A stretch of DNA of 64,000 bases. It comes from Sphingobacterium tenebrionis. Lineage in GTDB: Bacteria; Bacteroidota; Bacteroidia; Sphingobacteriales; Sphingobacteriaceae. Positions 9,466 through 18,468 of this stretch are shown here, in pieces. The stretch lies in the NCBI RefSeq assembly GCF_037126265.1, contig NZ_JAYLLN010000003.1:107260-171259 (forward strand). The letters are read 5' to 3'. Position numbers and translations under genes: made by a program. Each line of letters opens with the position of its first letter. Within the stretch, counting starts at the first letter, position 1. Under the pieces are notes generated by a model, which saw nothing but the letters and a program-made list of their open reading frames with translations, did not search any database and was not told where the DNA came from.

Positions 9466-9833
9466 TATAGGCGTATCCTATTTCCGGCCCCATGCACGGG
9501 GGATCCGGATCCTTCGGACCTCAATCCAAAGAACCCCGCGCATTAGGGGTTTAGGAACAGGGCCGGTACATGTTCAAACATTTATTTTGTTTTCATGCCG
9601 GAATATGGCAAAAAAATGTTAGTTTAATCATCGGAATGCACATAATCCTTTTCCCGGAGAAAAAGGGTTAAATGGGACTTAGTGAACTTTTAGCAATGGT
9701 TGTTTGTAATTATATTGGTCGTGTCCCGATCGTGAATGGTTAATGGGGTTTTTATTGGACTGTGTATTGGAAACTGGCACTTCCAGGCACCTATCCGGTA
9801 TGAATCCGTACAGATTTTTCTAATCTATTTTTG
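9466..9833. other. intergenic region inside the signalling block
   Basis: No gene or clear hairpin terminator was found. The gap probably separates two transcripts and should contain the promoter of the following PAS protein. A box resembling TAnnTTTG (TATTTTTG, 9826-9833) directly touches the start codon and is too close to be a normal promoter. Confidence 0.3.
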
Positions 9834-12353
9834 ATGGAATTTAAGGACTTATGTGATTTTTTGGATGTACCCCTGGTGCTACTGAAGGTAAACGGGCCCG
9901 GAACAGTTATTCTCGATTGTAACCTGGCATATTCCGAGCATTCAGGGAAAACTTCTGAGGACCTGCATGGAAGGCCTTTCTTTGAGGTCTTCCCAGATAA
10001 CCCCTTTTTGGATTTTGGGACTCCCTGGGCAAATATTTTTGATGGTATAGACGCTGCAGGGCCAGGAGTGGGTTATCTGGTCCACCGTTGGGAGCTCTCA
10101 CCGGAACTCAAGGTGGAGTCCTTCCGTGTAAAGCATAAAATGGTAAGGTTACCTGAATATTCTGAACAGGTACTTCTGCGGGCCCTATATCCCATAAATA
10201 CTTCGGGAATGGGCCACCTCCCATCCCATCCAACCTTTCCAATCCACCCTCTACCATGGAGCTATGATCCAAGTGACGGGAGATTTATCCTCTCACCTGA
10301 ACTTCGTGCAGACCTGGGGATTCACCACGATGGAGATTTTCCAAAGGAGCTCTTCAAGGACCAAGGGGAAAGAGATGATTTCCATAAGAGGTTAGAGGCC
10401 TGTGTTTCCCAAGGTGTTCCATTACGTTTACTGTACTCCCGCCATGATGACGGAATGGGTCCAAGGATCTGGCTGATCTCAGGCTTTCAGGGATCCGGAA
10501 GTGCCCCAGGAATAGTACTAGGTGATTTTACAGAAATACCTGATGCTGGCATCCATGGCAAAAATGATCCGTTGGAGGAAGATCGACTCAGAAAAATGGT
10601 TTCCTCGATAGAGGCGATCATCTGGGAAGGGGATGTGGGTGATCTTAAGACAACCTATGTAAGCCCAAAGGTATTTGATATTTTGGGCTATACCCAGCAG
10701 GAATGGATGAGCTCAAGACGGAAATGGGAAGAGATCCTCCATCCCGAGGATAGGTCCAGTACGCTCCATCAATTGGAGGATAAATTGAAAGGCACAGGTA
10801 GATTTGATGCCGTATACAGGTTGGTCCATAAGAAAGGGCATTCCGTTTGGGTAAGAGACAATGTGGTACTTGTGCCTCAGGGAAACGGGAAACTCTACCT
10901 TCGGGGGGTTATGATCGATGTATCGGATTACGAGCGCTGGAATATCTTCAAAGAAATGGAGGGCCGGCTATTGGAATCGATTCCTTTGGAACATGATGGT
11001 TTTGTGGACGGCCTATCATATTTCCTGAAAGGTATGCAGGCCATATTTGAAGGAAAATCATTTCTTCTTGTAAGCCATTCGCACAGGGGAGATGTTTTGC
11101 TGGCCGGCCCCCAAAGCCTGATCAATGGGCCAAGTGCTCCAACATGTCGTCATCTGGTACTTCAGGAGCATGGGAAGCAGGGTATCCAGCTATTGGAATA
11201 TCCATCCCTACCTGCCATGGGGGCTCAACATCTTTCAGAGCTATTTGATCGCTGTCTATCGGTGCTGGGACTGGTTCTTGGCCATCGGCAGAAGACCATC
11301 CAGGCAACAGAGCTCCTTGAACTCAACAGACAGGTCCAGCAGATGGCAAACTTCGGATTCTGGCAATGGGACCTGGCTTCAGGAAAGCTGGAATGGTCAG
11401 AGGAACTCTTCAGGATCCTTGAAAAAGATCCCCTTCAGTTCCATCCATCCAGCGAGAACTACATCCGAATGGTACACCCCCATGACCGCCGAAAGGTTAC
11501 CAGGATATTTCAGCAGATCCAAAAGGATCTCAAGGAGTCCGTGTTCGAAACAAGGATTATAGTTCCGGATGGAAACGTCAAATATCTGAGATGCTGGGTC
11601 AAACGGGCCTTACATGGGACAATTCCGCAGGCAAGGCTCTTGGGCGGCTGTCTGGACATAACCAATATCCACCAGGTTGAGCTCCAGCGCGAGAACCTAT
11701 TCCAGCATGTGCTGATGCAGATGAGAAAACTTGAAGAGAGTAAGGTAAAGTACTATGGTCTTTTTCAGCAGATCCCAATGGCTGTGCTGTTGGTCAGAAA
11801 CAGCGATGGAAGGATTTTGGATGCAAACCAGGCTGCATTGGATGCCTATGGTTTTACGCATGGAGAGTTCCTCAAAAAGGATTTGGGTCAGCTTATCGTT
11901 CCCAAGGACAAGTATAACCAATCGGAAACAACCTTCATCAAGGATATGGTCGATATCCCCAATATTGCTATCCACAGGACCAGCTCAGAGGATAGGATAG
12001 TGGTGAAAATGGCCCATTCCAAGTCAAGTTCACCAAGTGATGGGGCAACCATAATCCTATTGGAGGATATCACGCAGAAAGTTGGCGACATGGTCGCCAT
12101 ACGTAAAAAAAATTCCGCATTAAGGAGGATTTCTTGGATACACTCCCATCTGGTCCGCGCTCCACTGAGCAGGATACTTGCAATCTCAAGGCTCCTTGAA
12201 GACTGGGGGCAGCAGGATCAGGACCTACAACATTACGGTCTGATGCTCGAAAAAATCAAGGATGCTGCACATGAGCTCGATGCGGTGATAAGGGAGGTAA
12301 CAGAAAGTTCCCACCAAGAACTAAACACAAATGATAAAATAGATGGAGAGTAA
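9834..12353 (+). CDS. multi-PAS sensor with HisKA-like helix but no ATPase domain
   Basis: This soluble sensor of 839 residues has an N-terminal PAS-like segment (1-60). PAS repeats of PAS_3/PAC character follow at about 260-370 (FDILGYTQQEW; VYRLVHKKGHSVWVRD) and 500-615 (FRILEKDPLQF), with a further PAS at 640-750 (GLFQQIPMAVLLVRN). The C-terminus (about 765-830) has the dimerisation-helix motif SWIHSHLVRAPLSR, with His in the H-box position. The protein ends about 60 residues later without N, G1 or G2 boxes, so it cannot phosphorylate itself in the usual way. Bacteroidetes have many proteins ending in this QSHxVRAPL type of helix. Its stop overlaps the next receiver gene by 11 bases. The ATG at 9834 is chosen over an upstream TTG. 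Confidence 0.85.
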   Translation: MEFKDLCDFLDVPLVLLKVNGPGTVILDCNLAYSEHSGKTSEDLHGRPFFEVFPDNPFLDFGTPWANIFDGIDAAGPGVGYLVHRWELSPELKVESFRVKHKMVRLPEYSEQVLLRALYPINTSGMGHLPSHPTFPIHPLPWSYDPSDGRFILSPELRADLGIHHDGDFPKELFKDQGERDDFHKRLEACVSQGVPLRLLYSRHDDGMGPRIWLISGFQGSGSAPGIVLGDFTEIPDAGIHGKNDPLEEDRLRKMVSSIEAIIWEGDVGDLKTTYVSPKVFDILGYTQQEWMSSRRKWEEILHPEDRSSTLHQLEDKLKGTGRFDAVYRLVHKKGHSVWVRDNVVLVPQGNGKLYLRGVMIDVSDYERWNIFKEMEGRLLESIPLEHDGFVDGLSYFLKGMQAIFEGKSFLLVSHSHRGDVLLAGPQSLINGPSAPTCRHLVLQEHGKQGIQLLEYPSLPAMGAQHLSELFDRCLSVLGLVLGHRQKTIQATELLELNRQVQQMANFGFWQWDLASGKLEWSEELFRILEKDPLQFHPSSENYIRMVHPHDRRKVTRIFQQIQKDLKESVFETRIIVPDGNVKYLRCWVKRALHGTIPQARLLGGCLDITNIHQVELQRENLFQHVLMQMRKLEESKVKYYGLFQQIPMAVLLVRNSDGRILDANQAALDAYGFTHGEFLKKDLGQLIVPKDKYNQSETTFIKDMVDIPNIAIHRTSSEDRIVVKMAHSKSSSPSDGATIILLEDITQKVGDMVAIRKKNSALRRISWIHSHLVRAPLSRILAISRLLEDWGQQDQDLQHYGLMLEKIKDAAHELDAVIREVTESSHQELNTNDKIDGE

Positions 12354-12732
12354 TAAAGAAGTGATCATAATTGATGATGACCAGGTTTTTCAACTGATCC
12401 TCAAGGTCCAGATATCCACGGTCGCCCCCGAGGTAGCCATCAGCGGTTTCATGAATGGAAAGCTGGCACTTGATCATCTTTTATCAAGGGACTTAAAGGA
12501 AATGAATGGGCTAATCCTTTTGGACCTCAACATGCCGGTGATGGATGGTTGGGAACTCCTGGACAAGCTCGGGCAGGAATTACCGAGGATCGGCGATCGG
12601 ATGAAAATATATATTGTTTCTTCCTCCATAGATCCTCTGGACATAAAAAGGTCGAGGGAATATGACCTTGTCTCGGGATTCCTTTCCAAACCCCTGGAGG
12701 TGAAGGTACTTCAAAAGCTGCTGCTTGAATGA
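12343..12732 (+). CDS. single-domain response regulator (Rcp1-like)
   Basis: The 129-residue receiver has EVIIIDDDQVF at the start, the phosphoacceptor in LILLDLNMPVMDGWEL, Ser in IYIVSSSID and Lys in FLSKPLEVK. The spaced GWELLDKL and the VSSS segment resemble the Rcp1 group of receivers, which pair with PAS/phytochrome-type kinases. Its start overlaps the preceding ATPase-less PAS protein, so the two are probably made together and may act as partners. Confidence 0.88.
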   Translation: MESNKEVIIIDDDQVFQLILKVQISTVAPEVAISGFMNGKLALDHLLSRDLKEMNGLILLDLNMPVMDGWELLDKLGQELPRIGDRMKIYIVSSSIDPLDIKRSREYDLVSGFLSKPLEVKVLQKLLLE

Positions 12733-12977
12733 TTCCAGGTACAAAAAGTAAGCTTGGATCTCATAGGTGCGGTTGGTCTGGAGAAAAGTAGGCCCATTGA
12801 GGAATTAGTGGGGCGATCTTCCATGGAAGTGCACGAACTGATCAGCATTTCCGTGTGTACCTAGAACAGTCCTGCCCCACTGGAACCGCAACGTTTTTTT
12901 TGAAAGGAGAGGGCTAAACCATTTGTCTTCTCCATGGACATTTTCAATGGTTCCCCATGGATGGGCAAACCTTGAAA

Positions 12978-14555
12978 TCAACTGCAGGGGATCTTCTTTT
13001 TTCCGCTGCCGTTACCCACCAGGATGGTTCTTCCATCCACTAATTGCGTAACCTTTATGATGTTATCACCCTGTAGGGCAGTGTTCCATTTGAATGTATT
13101 GAATGTGTTCCCATTGAACAGCTCCAATTCATATAACGGTCCTCCGGAGACCTTGGAGCCGAACAGCGTTACTTCGCCTTTTTTTCCGATCACGACCTTT
13201 ACCAGAGGATTTGAGGTGGTACCTTTCATATTATAGACAGCACCGATATTGTTGCCACCTTCGGAATTTATACCCTGATAGAGCGATCCGTCCTTGAACC
13301 TTATGTTCTGGGATGAAGATGCACCCCTCTCGAACTGAATTTCCCTAGCAGCAAGCCTTACGCCGTTCAGTTCCATATTGAAGGCATTATCGAGTTCGGT
13401 TATATCGAAAACAAATCCGTAATCAGCACCCGGGGCGATAATGGTCCTGGAAATAGTTTCCCCCCTTGCGTAGAAAACGTTGTCCTTCCATATGCCCGAA
13501 ACACCTCCGTAAAAGGATTCTGGATAGTTCCAGTTCATTCCCTGGACACTACCGACATTTTCCGTACAGGTCTTGAAATTCAGTTTTAGGGTATAGCTTA
13601 CCCCTGGGGTGATCCTGATTTTTGGTATGGAGAAGTTGGTCTTTGTCTCGTCATCGATCGTTATGGTACCGAAATTTAGGACCCCAGTGGTTGTGGCCGG
13701 TGAGATCAGGAAACTTGGAGTACTTGTCATAGTCCTTGATCCTAGTTGCGATGTGGGGAAAACAACCGGACAGCCAGTCTGTTTTTCCATCAAATAATCA
13801 AATGAGTCGCCAGTGAAACTATAGGTCGCATATTCATATGCCGGTTTAATGGAACTGTTAGAAATATTGTTGAATGTTCCCACGGTCGTCGGATCTGCTG
13901 TCAGTTGTGTTGTGATCGAACTGTACCTGTGTTTAAGGATTATGCTCAGAAGGTTCACCCCGACATTCAAGCGGACCTGCTTTGTAAAGGTCATCAGATC
14001 ACCAGCAACCTTGGAAAGCTTTACGGTGGAGAGTTTTTGCTTATCAATGATCGTTGGTAGGGTATTGGTTGAATTTATGGAAAAAGCAAGGAAGGTATAA
14101 GTTTTCTCACTGTCCAACAGTAGGGGCGCCACACTACCTTCAGCACCGTAGTTATAGTTCCTCTCGGTGACATAGTTCCCCTGGTCATCATAGACCAGGA
14201 CGGAGTAGGCGATATTATTGCCCAAAGGCTTTCTTTTGATAGCAGCCCGCGAATCTGCCTTCAGGGAATTTTGTTTGGTCTTCAAGGGGCCCTTGTCCTG
14301 AGTCCAGGAATATTCAACCAAAGTATGATCCGAATAATTTATCGATCCTGAAGACTGCCTGATGGGCGCCGAAGATATTTTTTCCGGATTTTTGGTCAAA
14401 TAATCCTCCTCTGACTCGTCAAGGGAAGATATCGTGACCTCGACCTTCGCCTGATTACCTTCGGCTAGGTCCTGATTCTCCTGTTTACATGAGTGGAGGA
14501 TACCAACAAAGAAAATAACCAATAAATTTAACAATAGATTTCTAGGGGTCTTCAT
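12978..14555 (-). CDS. large fimbrillin-like lipoprotein
   Basis: The 525-residue protein begins with a lipoprotein signal peptide (KTPRNLLLNLLVIFFVG, lipobox ILHSC) and is probably exported to the cell surface. After the Cys comes an acidic linker. Next is a beta-rich region with YSVLVYDDQGNYV and KTYTFLAFSINSTNTLP, which resembles fimbrillin/Mfa-type domains and matches a similar stretch in the lipoprotein at 18649-20394. The C-terminal third is unlike that paralogue. Two adjacent ATGs (14558 and 14555) precede the signal peptide; the open frame extends further upstream but overlaps the microprotein gene in another frame. It is the second gene after the 51-residue microprotein, with a 14-17 base gap. 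Function is inferred as a surface or pilus-related protein. Confidence 0.75.
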   Translation of the reverse strand: MKTPRNLLLNLLVIFFVGILHSCKQENQDLAEGNQAKVEVTISSLDESEEDYLTKNPEKISSAPIRQSSGSINYSDHTLVEYSWTQDKGPLKTKQNSLKADSRAAIKRKPLGNNIAYSVLVYDDQGNYVTERNYNYGAEGSVAPLLLDSEKTYTFLAFSINSTNTLPTIIDKQKLSTVKLSKVAGDLMTFTKQVRLNVGVNLLSIILKHRYSSITTQLTADPTTVGTFNNISNSSIKPAYEYATYSFTGDSFDYLMEKQTGCPVVFPTSQLGSRTMTSTPSFLISPATTTGVLNFGTITIDDETKTNFSIPKIRITPGVSYTLKLNFKTCTENVGSVQGMNWNYPESFYGGVSGIWKDNVFYARGETISRTIIAPGADYGFVFDITELDNAFNMELNGVRLAAREIQFERGASSSQNIRFKDGSLYQGINSEGGNNIGAVYNMKGTTSNPLVKVVIGKKGEVTLFGSKVSGGPLYELELFNGNTFNTFKWNTALQGDNIIKVTQLVDGRTILVGNGSGKKKIPCS

Positions 14556-14571
14556 CATCTTATCTATTAAG

Positions 14572-14727
14572 TTACCAATCAATCGAGCGGCTTGGCTCTT
14601 CTTCCTCTTCCCATTCCTCAATAATCTGGTTGTTCGGGTTATGTGGCCTAACTGTTGCTGAACCAGCACAGATCCCTGATTCCAGCTCTATCTCAAGAAC
14701 TGTTATCATTGGTGCAATGTAACTCAT
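14572..14727 (-). CDS. 51-residue microprotein upstream of fimbrillin-like lipoprotein
   Basis: This small gene reads MSYIAPMITVLEIELES, then GICAGSATV, then a polar acidic tail (EEWEEEEEPSRSIDW). It aligns in design with the microprotein at 20413-20589: a YI-S/A-P start, a short beta-strand-like run, E-N/S-GI-A/C-AGSA-S/T-V/I, and an acidic Trp-containing C-terminus ending near SID. Both precede a large fimbrillin-like lipoprotein on the same strand. It has no signal peptide or membrane segment. A TAnnTTTG box lies 38 bases upstream. The repeated context makes it a real gene; its function is unknown. Confidence 0.75.
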   Translation of the reverse strand: MSYIAPMITVLEIELESGICAGSATVRPHNPNNQIIEEWEEEEEPSRSIDW

Positions 14728-14764
14728 GATGGTGATGTTTTATTTAGTAGTGTAATTCTGAGGA

Positions 14765-14793
14765 CAAATCTATGTGATAGAATCTTATTGAAA
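14765..14793 (-). promoter_or_regulatory. candidate Bacteroidetes promoter of microprotein/lipoprotein operon
   Basis: On the minus strand, TAGATTTG (14772-14765) matches the TAnnTTTG -7 box exactly. A TTTC (14793-14790) lies 17 bases upstream as a weak -33 element. The predicted transcript start near 14758 gives a leader of about 30 bases before the microprotein ATG at 14727. Confidence 0.5.
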
Positions 14794-15355
14794 GAAGAGG
14801 GTTTAAGTTTATATAAATTTTGTAGAGGTAATTCGACCGACCATTGCTTATCGTGAATATATTTGTTGTTCTAACATCTAAAAAAGTTGTATAAATTAAT
14901 TGTTGGTTTGTTCTGGACTTCACAACAGGACCTATCAGCGAATTTTGCCAATGCGTGAACATGTGGTACGATGGGAAAGTTCCTCTGTCAACCAGACGGA
15001 ATTTGAAGCTCTGGATCCTCATTCGGAATATAATGGAAATTAACAACCAGGTGTTTTGTCATCTCCTTCGCTCCTCAGGCAATCGAACAGGTCGTTCCAA
15101 TTTCCCATGAAGATTTTCACTTGCTGTGCTGCACCTGTGAAAGTAAAGTCCAGTAGCAAAAAGTGTTACAGCGCAGAAGCCATTATCATCCGGTACTATA
15201 GATTTGATAATACTGGTCTTTGTTTACGTAATTGTGGTATCGATAATAATTCCACATGGGGTCTATGTCAGAAATTTGGTAAAGGAGAGGACCTGGGATC
15301 CATTTTGCACAAAAAATAAGTCCCTCAAGGGAATCATTCTAAGGGTGTTCCCAGG
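14794..15355. other. intergenic region between lipoprotein operon and histidine kinase
   Basis: No gene is supported; the short open frames here lack protein-like composition and start signals. At 15321-15332 a short hairpin (TCCC/GGGA around a 4-base loop) is followed on the minus strand by a T-rich run. It could be a weak terminator for the kinase gene that ends at 15356. Confidence 0.3.
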
Positions 15356-16645
15356 CTAATTATCGGTAAGGATCTTAATATCGATCTGCGTCCCGTTCGC
15401 ATCGGACCTTAAGCGTATTTCCCCATTGAGTTTTTCTACACGCCTCTTCATCGACTTTAGGCCATAACCTTCAGCCCTATCGTTCGAAAGACCAATGCCG
15501 TTATCTTCAACGATCATGTGGATGGATCGGGAGTCTGCGGTGATAGAAAAATTCACTGAGCTGCCCTGGCTATGCTTGGCGCAATTATGGAAAGCTTCCT
15601 TGAGTATCAATAGCATGTTGTACCTAACCTCTGCATATATACTGGATCCAGGATCTTGTAGGTTGGATTCAGCTTTAAATAAAATAGGGGTCCGCTCGAA
15701 ATATTCCCTTCCATATCTAATGCAATATTCCTCGAAATTCTTCAGATTATCGTTTTGCGGGTTTATTGACCATAGCATTTCTCGGATGGACTTATTCATA
15801 TGGTCGGCAATGTTGATTAGGGCGTCCAGGTCATCGTGGTTTAGGGTATTTGAACCTTGTTTCTTAAGGATTTCAGATTGTAGTTTTATAGCAGACAGGC
15901 CCGCTCCAAGTTCATCGTGCATGTCAAATGCAATGCGCTCCCTCTCAAGGTTCAGGGAGTTCTCTTTTTCCTTCTTTTCTGTCTCCACCAGGTACTCCAA
16001 TCTTTCTATTTCATTCTTCTGTTCACTCTCTTTGGTAATTATGGCCAAAAAGAAGAAGCAGAAACAGATTATGATCTCAGTTTGGAACAGTAGGTATCCG
16101 GAAATATAGCGGTGGAGGCCGAATAACTGATCACCTGTATATATCAGCACCGCACAGGTGATGACGGTAAGAAGGCCATATAGGATGTACAGGTAATATC
16201 CGGTCCTTTTTTTCCAAACATAAGATATCATCACTGCTATTATATACAGATCTACAAACGAATATAAGGATCTATAGATAGAATTGATGGATGAAAAAAG
16301 GACGGAACCTGATATTAAAAGCCTCGAAATCAACCCTATGCTAATGAAGATCATCCCGGATATCAGACTAATCCTAACAAATTTACTTCGCCGTATATCC
16401 AGGAAAGATAGGATAAATGCATAGAAAAATATTACCACTGCTTTTCTGGAGATACGGATCCAGGTATAATCCCCGTTCACAATCTCCAGGCGAAGTATTA
16501 AATTTGTGGTAAAGGAAAGGCTGAGCAGGGCCAGGAACAGATAATATTTATTGTTCTGTTCATAAAAGTATTTGAAGATCAGATACAACATAAAACAGAT
16601 GTTGAATCCAATATTCAATAGACTGAAAATAGTTTCGTTCAACAT
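15356..16645 (-). CDS. membrane sensor histidine kinase (NarX/LiaS class)
   Basis: The 429-residue kinase has about seven hydrophobic segments in residues 1-205 and a short coiled coil (EQKNEIERLEYLVETEKKEK). A HisKA_3 dimerisation domain follows, with the phospho-His motif RIAFDMHDELGAGLSAIKLQ, then an HATPase_c domain with NCAKHSQGSS (N-box) and EDNGIGLSN. This class pairs with LuxR-type regulators, and the upstream gene (16655-17290) is exactly that, 9 bases away. The pair lies between two fimbrillin-like lipoprotein operons, so control of surface proteins is possible but not shown. Confidence 0.88.
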   Translation of the reverse strand: MLNETIFSLLNIGFNICFMLYLIFKYFYEQNNKYYLFLALLSLSFTTNLILRLEIVNGDYTWIRISRKAVVIFFYAFILSFLDIRRSKFVRISLISGMIFISIGLISRLLISGSVLFSSINSIYRSLYSFVDLYIIAVMISYVWKKRTGYYLYILYGLLTVITCAVLIYTGDQLFGLHRYISGYLLFQTEIIICFCFFFLAIITKESEQKNEIERLEYLVETEKKEKENSLNLERERIAFDMHDELGAGLSAIKLQSEILKKQGSNTLNHDDLDALINIADHMNKSIREMLWSINPQNDNLKNFEEYCIRYGREYFERTPILFKAESNLQDPGSSIYAEVRYNMLLILKEAFHNCAKHSQGSSVNFSITADSRSIHMIVEDNGIGLSNDRAEGYGLKSMKRRVEKLNGEIRLRSDANGTQIDIKILTDN

Positions 16646-16654
16646 GTTTTTCCG

Positions 16655-17290
16655 CTAGTCGTACTTCCGTAAAAAGTTGATTGCTTCCACCTTATTTTTT
16701 ACGCCCAGTTTTTTGTAGATGTTACTGATATGTTTTTTAATCGTTTCTACCGAAACATGCTTGTTATGGGCGATCTCCTTATAGGGTTGTCCTTTGGCCA
16801 TCATTTCCAATACCATTAGCTCAGTAGGGGAAAGATCGGGTATACGATTCTGTTTTTCAGACTGTTTCCTGAAGAAGTTGAGGACTTTTTGTGCGATGGT
16901 TCTACTCATCGGTACACCGCCGTTATATGCCTCGTGGATAGCTTTGGTGATGTTTTCCAGACTTTCCCCTTTTACCAGATACCCTACGGCTCCCGCGCGT
17001 AGCGATTCAAAGACTCTCTCTTCCTCCTCAAAGCTTGTAATGACCACAAAAGTGCTCTCAGGCATTTTTTCCTTCAAAAGCCTGATCAGATCGCTGCCTA
17101 AATAATCCTTTAGGTGGAGATCCATCAAAACTAAGTCCGGCCGCACCGATGGTAATTGAACAAGTGCATCCGCTCCTGAATATATCTGGGCAACACAGTT
17201 GAATTCCTTGTGCAGGTCCAACACTCTCTTAAGGGTGTGGTTATAGAATTTTTCATCCTCTACAATGGCGATAGATATCATGTTGGTCAT
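16655..17290 (-). CDS. LuxR/NarL-family response regulator
   Basis: This regulator of about 211 residues has a receiver domain (IAIVEDEKF; phosphoacceptor in LVLMDLHLKDYLGSD; VVITSFEEEE; VKGESLENI). Its C-terminal LuxR-type HTH reads LSPTELMVLEMMAKG, then KEIAHNKHVSVETIKKHISNIYKKLGV. It is the DNA-binding partner of the histidine kinase encoded 9 bases downstream. The ATG at 17290 is listed; the ATG at 17281 (MISIAIVEDE) is equally plausible and suits the promoter candidate at 17296-17326 better. Confidence 0.9.
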   Translation of the reverse strand: MTNMISIAIVEDEKFYNHTLKRVLDLHKEFNCVAQIYSGADALVQLPSVRPDLVLMDLHLKDYLGSDLIRLLKEKMPESTFVVITSFEEEERVFESLRAGAVGYLVKGESLENITKAIHEAYNGGVPMSRTIAQKVLNFFRKQSEKQNRIPDLSPTELMVLEMMAKGQPYKEIAHNKHVSVETIKKHISNIYKKLGVKNKVEAINFLRKYD

Positions 17291-17295
17291 TTTAG

Positions 17296-17326
17296 CAAAT
17301 ATTGGGAAATTGATATTATTTACCAA
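17296..17326 (-). promoter_or_regulatory. candidate promoter of regulator/kinase operon
   Basis: The minus strand reads TTG (17326-17324), 20 bases, then AATATTTG (17303-17296), which is 7 of 8 against TAnnTTTG. Transcription would start at about 17289, favouring the downstream ATG at 17281 or a leaderless message from 17290. Confidence 0.4.
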
Positions 17327-17557
17327 TAACTATTTTTCGTTATGGTACCTCCCCTGATCCTATTCCAATCCCATGAGCCTCATGCCCCACGGACGTTTTT
17401 ATTGCCTAATTGTACTGGTTGGAAATGATAATCCTTTTGAAAAAGTGGGATTCAGGAAGATTCTTCCATCAGTTTGAATCACTGAGGTATTCAGACCGGA
17501 ATGACCGATGAGGCGTCTTCCGATTTCTATGGGACCTGAGTATGACAAAGGTCGGGT

Positions 17558-17695
17558 ATGCGATATGCTACCTGTGTGATTTGGGAGGAAGGGATGACCG
17601 ATGTTAATGGTACTGTTCCTAAGGAAGAGTTAACGGAAATGGAGGAGGGGGACGCTCAGCTGATAGCGTTCCTTAAAAAGAAGTATGTTTGGTAA
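17558..17695 (+). CDS. possible 45-residue protein or gene remnant
   Basis: A short plus-strand frame begins MRYATCVIWEEGMTDV and ends DAQLIAFLKKKYVW, with reasonable amino-acid composition. No promoter, family or neighbour supports it, and it is isolated on the plus strand in a 490-base gap (17327-17816). It may be a small gene, a remnant or chance. Nothing else was seen in the gap. Confidence 0.25.
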   Translation: MRYATCVIWEEGMTDVNGTVPKEELTEMEEGDAQLIAFLKKKYVW

Positions 17696-17816
17696 AGTTC
17701 ATATCCGATCGTTCCATGCCATTCCCCCCAAGCAGGAAAACCAGTTATAACAAATCTAAAGGGTGAGTGGTTCACCTGCGGATTGGATTGGCCTGGAACG
17801 CGTGGTACGGACCTAC

Positions 17817-18194
17817 CTAAAAGTAGGAAACATTTGTCTGTAGGATCTTACCGGTGGAAGGGGCACTTTCCTTAACGACCTTTCCATCAATGATGATCTG
17901 TGCTTTTAGCGTGGAACCATCATCAGGTCCTGTGCCATTGGCTGAGGCCATAGGTGTTTTGGTAGATACGCCCACCTCACTGGTCCATTCACTGCCAAAG
18001 GAACCTGTCTTTGAAACGGGTGTGTCACCATCATAATAGACGATCGTGGTGATATTCACACCTGCAGAACCAATGATCTTGTACTGAACCTTCCTTTCCA
18101 CCTGATCATCTGATGGACCATCGTCCTTGCTACAGGATGAGAAGAAGATCGGAAGAACCAATAGGATCAGGGATAATAGTTTAAAGTTTTTCAT
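17817..18194 (-). CDS. small lipoprotein of unknown function
   Basis: The 125-residue lipoprotein has signal peptide MKNFKLLSLILLVLPIFFSS and a lipobox ending at Cys 21. An acidic linker (SKDDGPSDDQ) is followed by a small beta-rich domain of about 90 residues (VQYKIIGSAGVNITTIVYYD; STLKAQIIIDGKVV). The fold resembles the small periplasmic beta-sandwich (MmpS-like) proteins common in this phylum, but I cannot name a family with certainty. It is monocistronic, with its own promoter candidate at 18224-18254. Confidence 0.75.
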   Translation of the reverse strand: MKNFKLLSLILLVLPIFFSSCSKDDGPSDDQVERKVQYKIIGSAGVNITTIVYYDGDTPVSKTGSFGSEWTSEVGVSTKTPMASANGTGPDDGSTLKAQIIIDGKVVKESAPSTGKILQTNVSYF

Positions 18195-18223
18195 AAATTA
18201 TTTTTATATGTCCCGATAATCAG

Positions 18224-18254
18224 CAAATATGGAGCCAGATTCTTCAGTGGCAAA
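18224..18254 (-). promoter_or_regulatory. candidate promoter of small lipoprotein gene
   Basis: The minus strand has TTTG (18254-18251), a 19-base spacer, then CATATTTG (18231-18224), 7 of 8 against TAnnTTTG. Transcription is predicted near 18217, giving a leader of about 23 bases before the ATG at 18194. Confidence 0.5.
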
Positions 18255-18430
18255 AAATCGATCCCTTGATTTATTCTGATCCTTCCAATAGGTAACGGCC
18301 ATGGAAACAACCGGTATAAGGATCAAATAATGGGATGGTAACTGATATCCTCCTTTAACCGAAACCATGCCCTGCAAAACTGATGGGGATAGCCGGTTAG
18401 CTACATTTTCAACAACTCGTGACGGATAAC

Positions 18431-18462
18431 TTGTCCATTATCAGACATATGTCTTATTTTTG
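18431..18462 (+). promoter_or_regulatory. candidate promoter with palindromic spacer
   Basis: The plus strand has TTG (18431-18433), 21 bases, then TATTTTTG (18455-18462), an exact TAnnTTTG box. The spacer holds a perfect 12-bp palindrome, AGACATATGTCT (18443-18454), directly abutting the -7 box and suited to binding of a dimeric repressor. No protein gene lies downstream on this strand; the product would be the short RNA at 18469-18562. Confidence 0.45.
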
Positions 18463-18468
18463 CTGCAT

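Noticed and set aside
15495..16109. 204-residue open frame on the plus strand
   Set aside because: It lies antisense to the histidine kinase at 15356-16645, whose domains are unmistakable; its own translation is Ser/Cys-rich without any motif.
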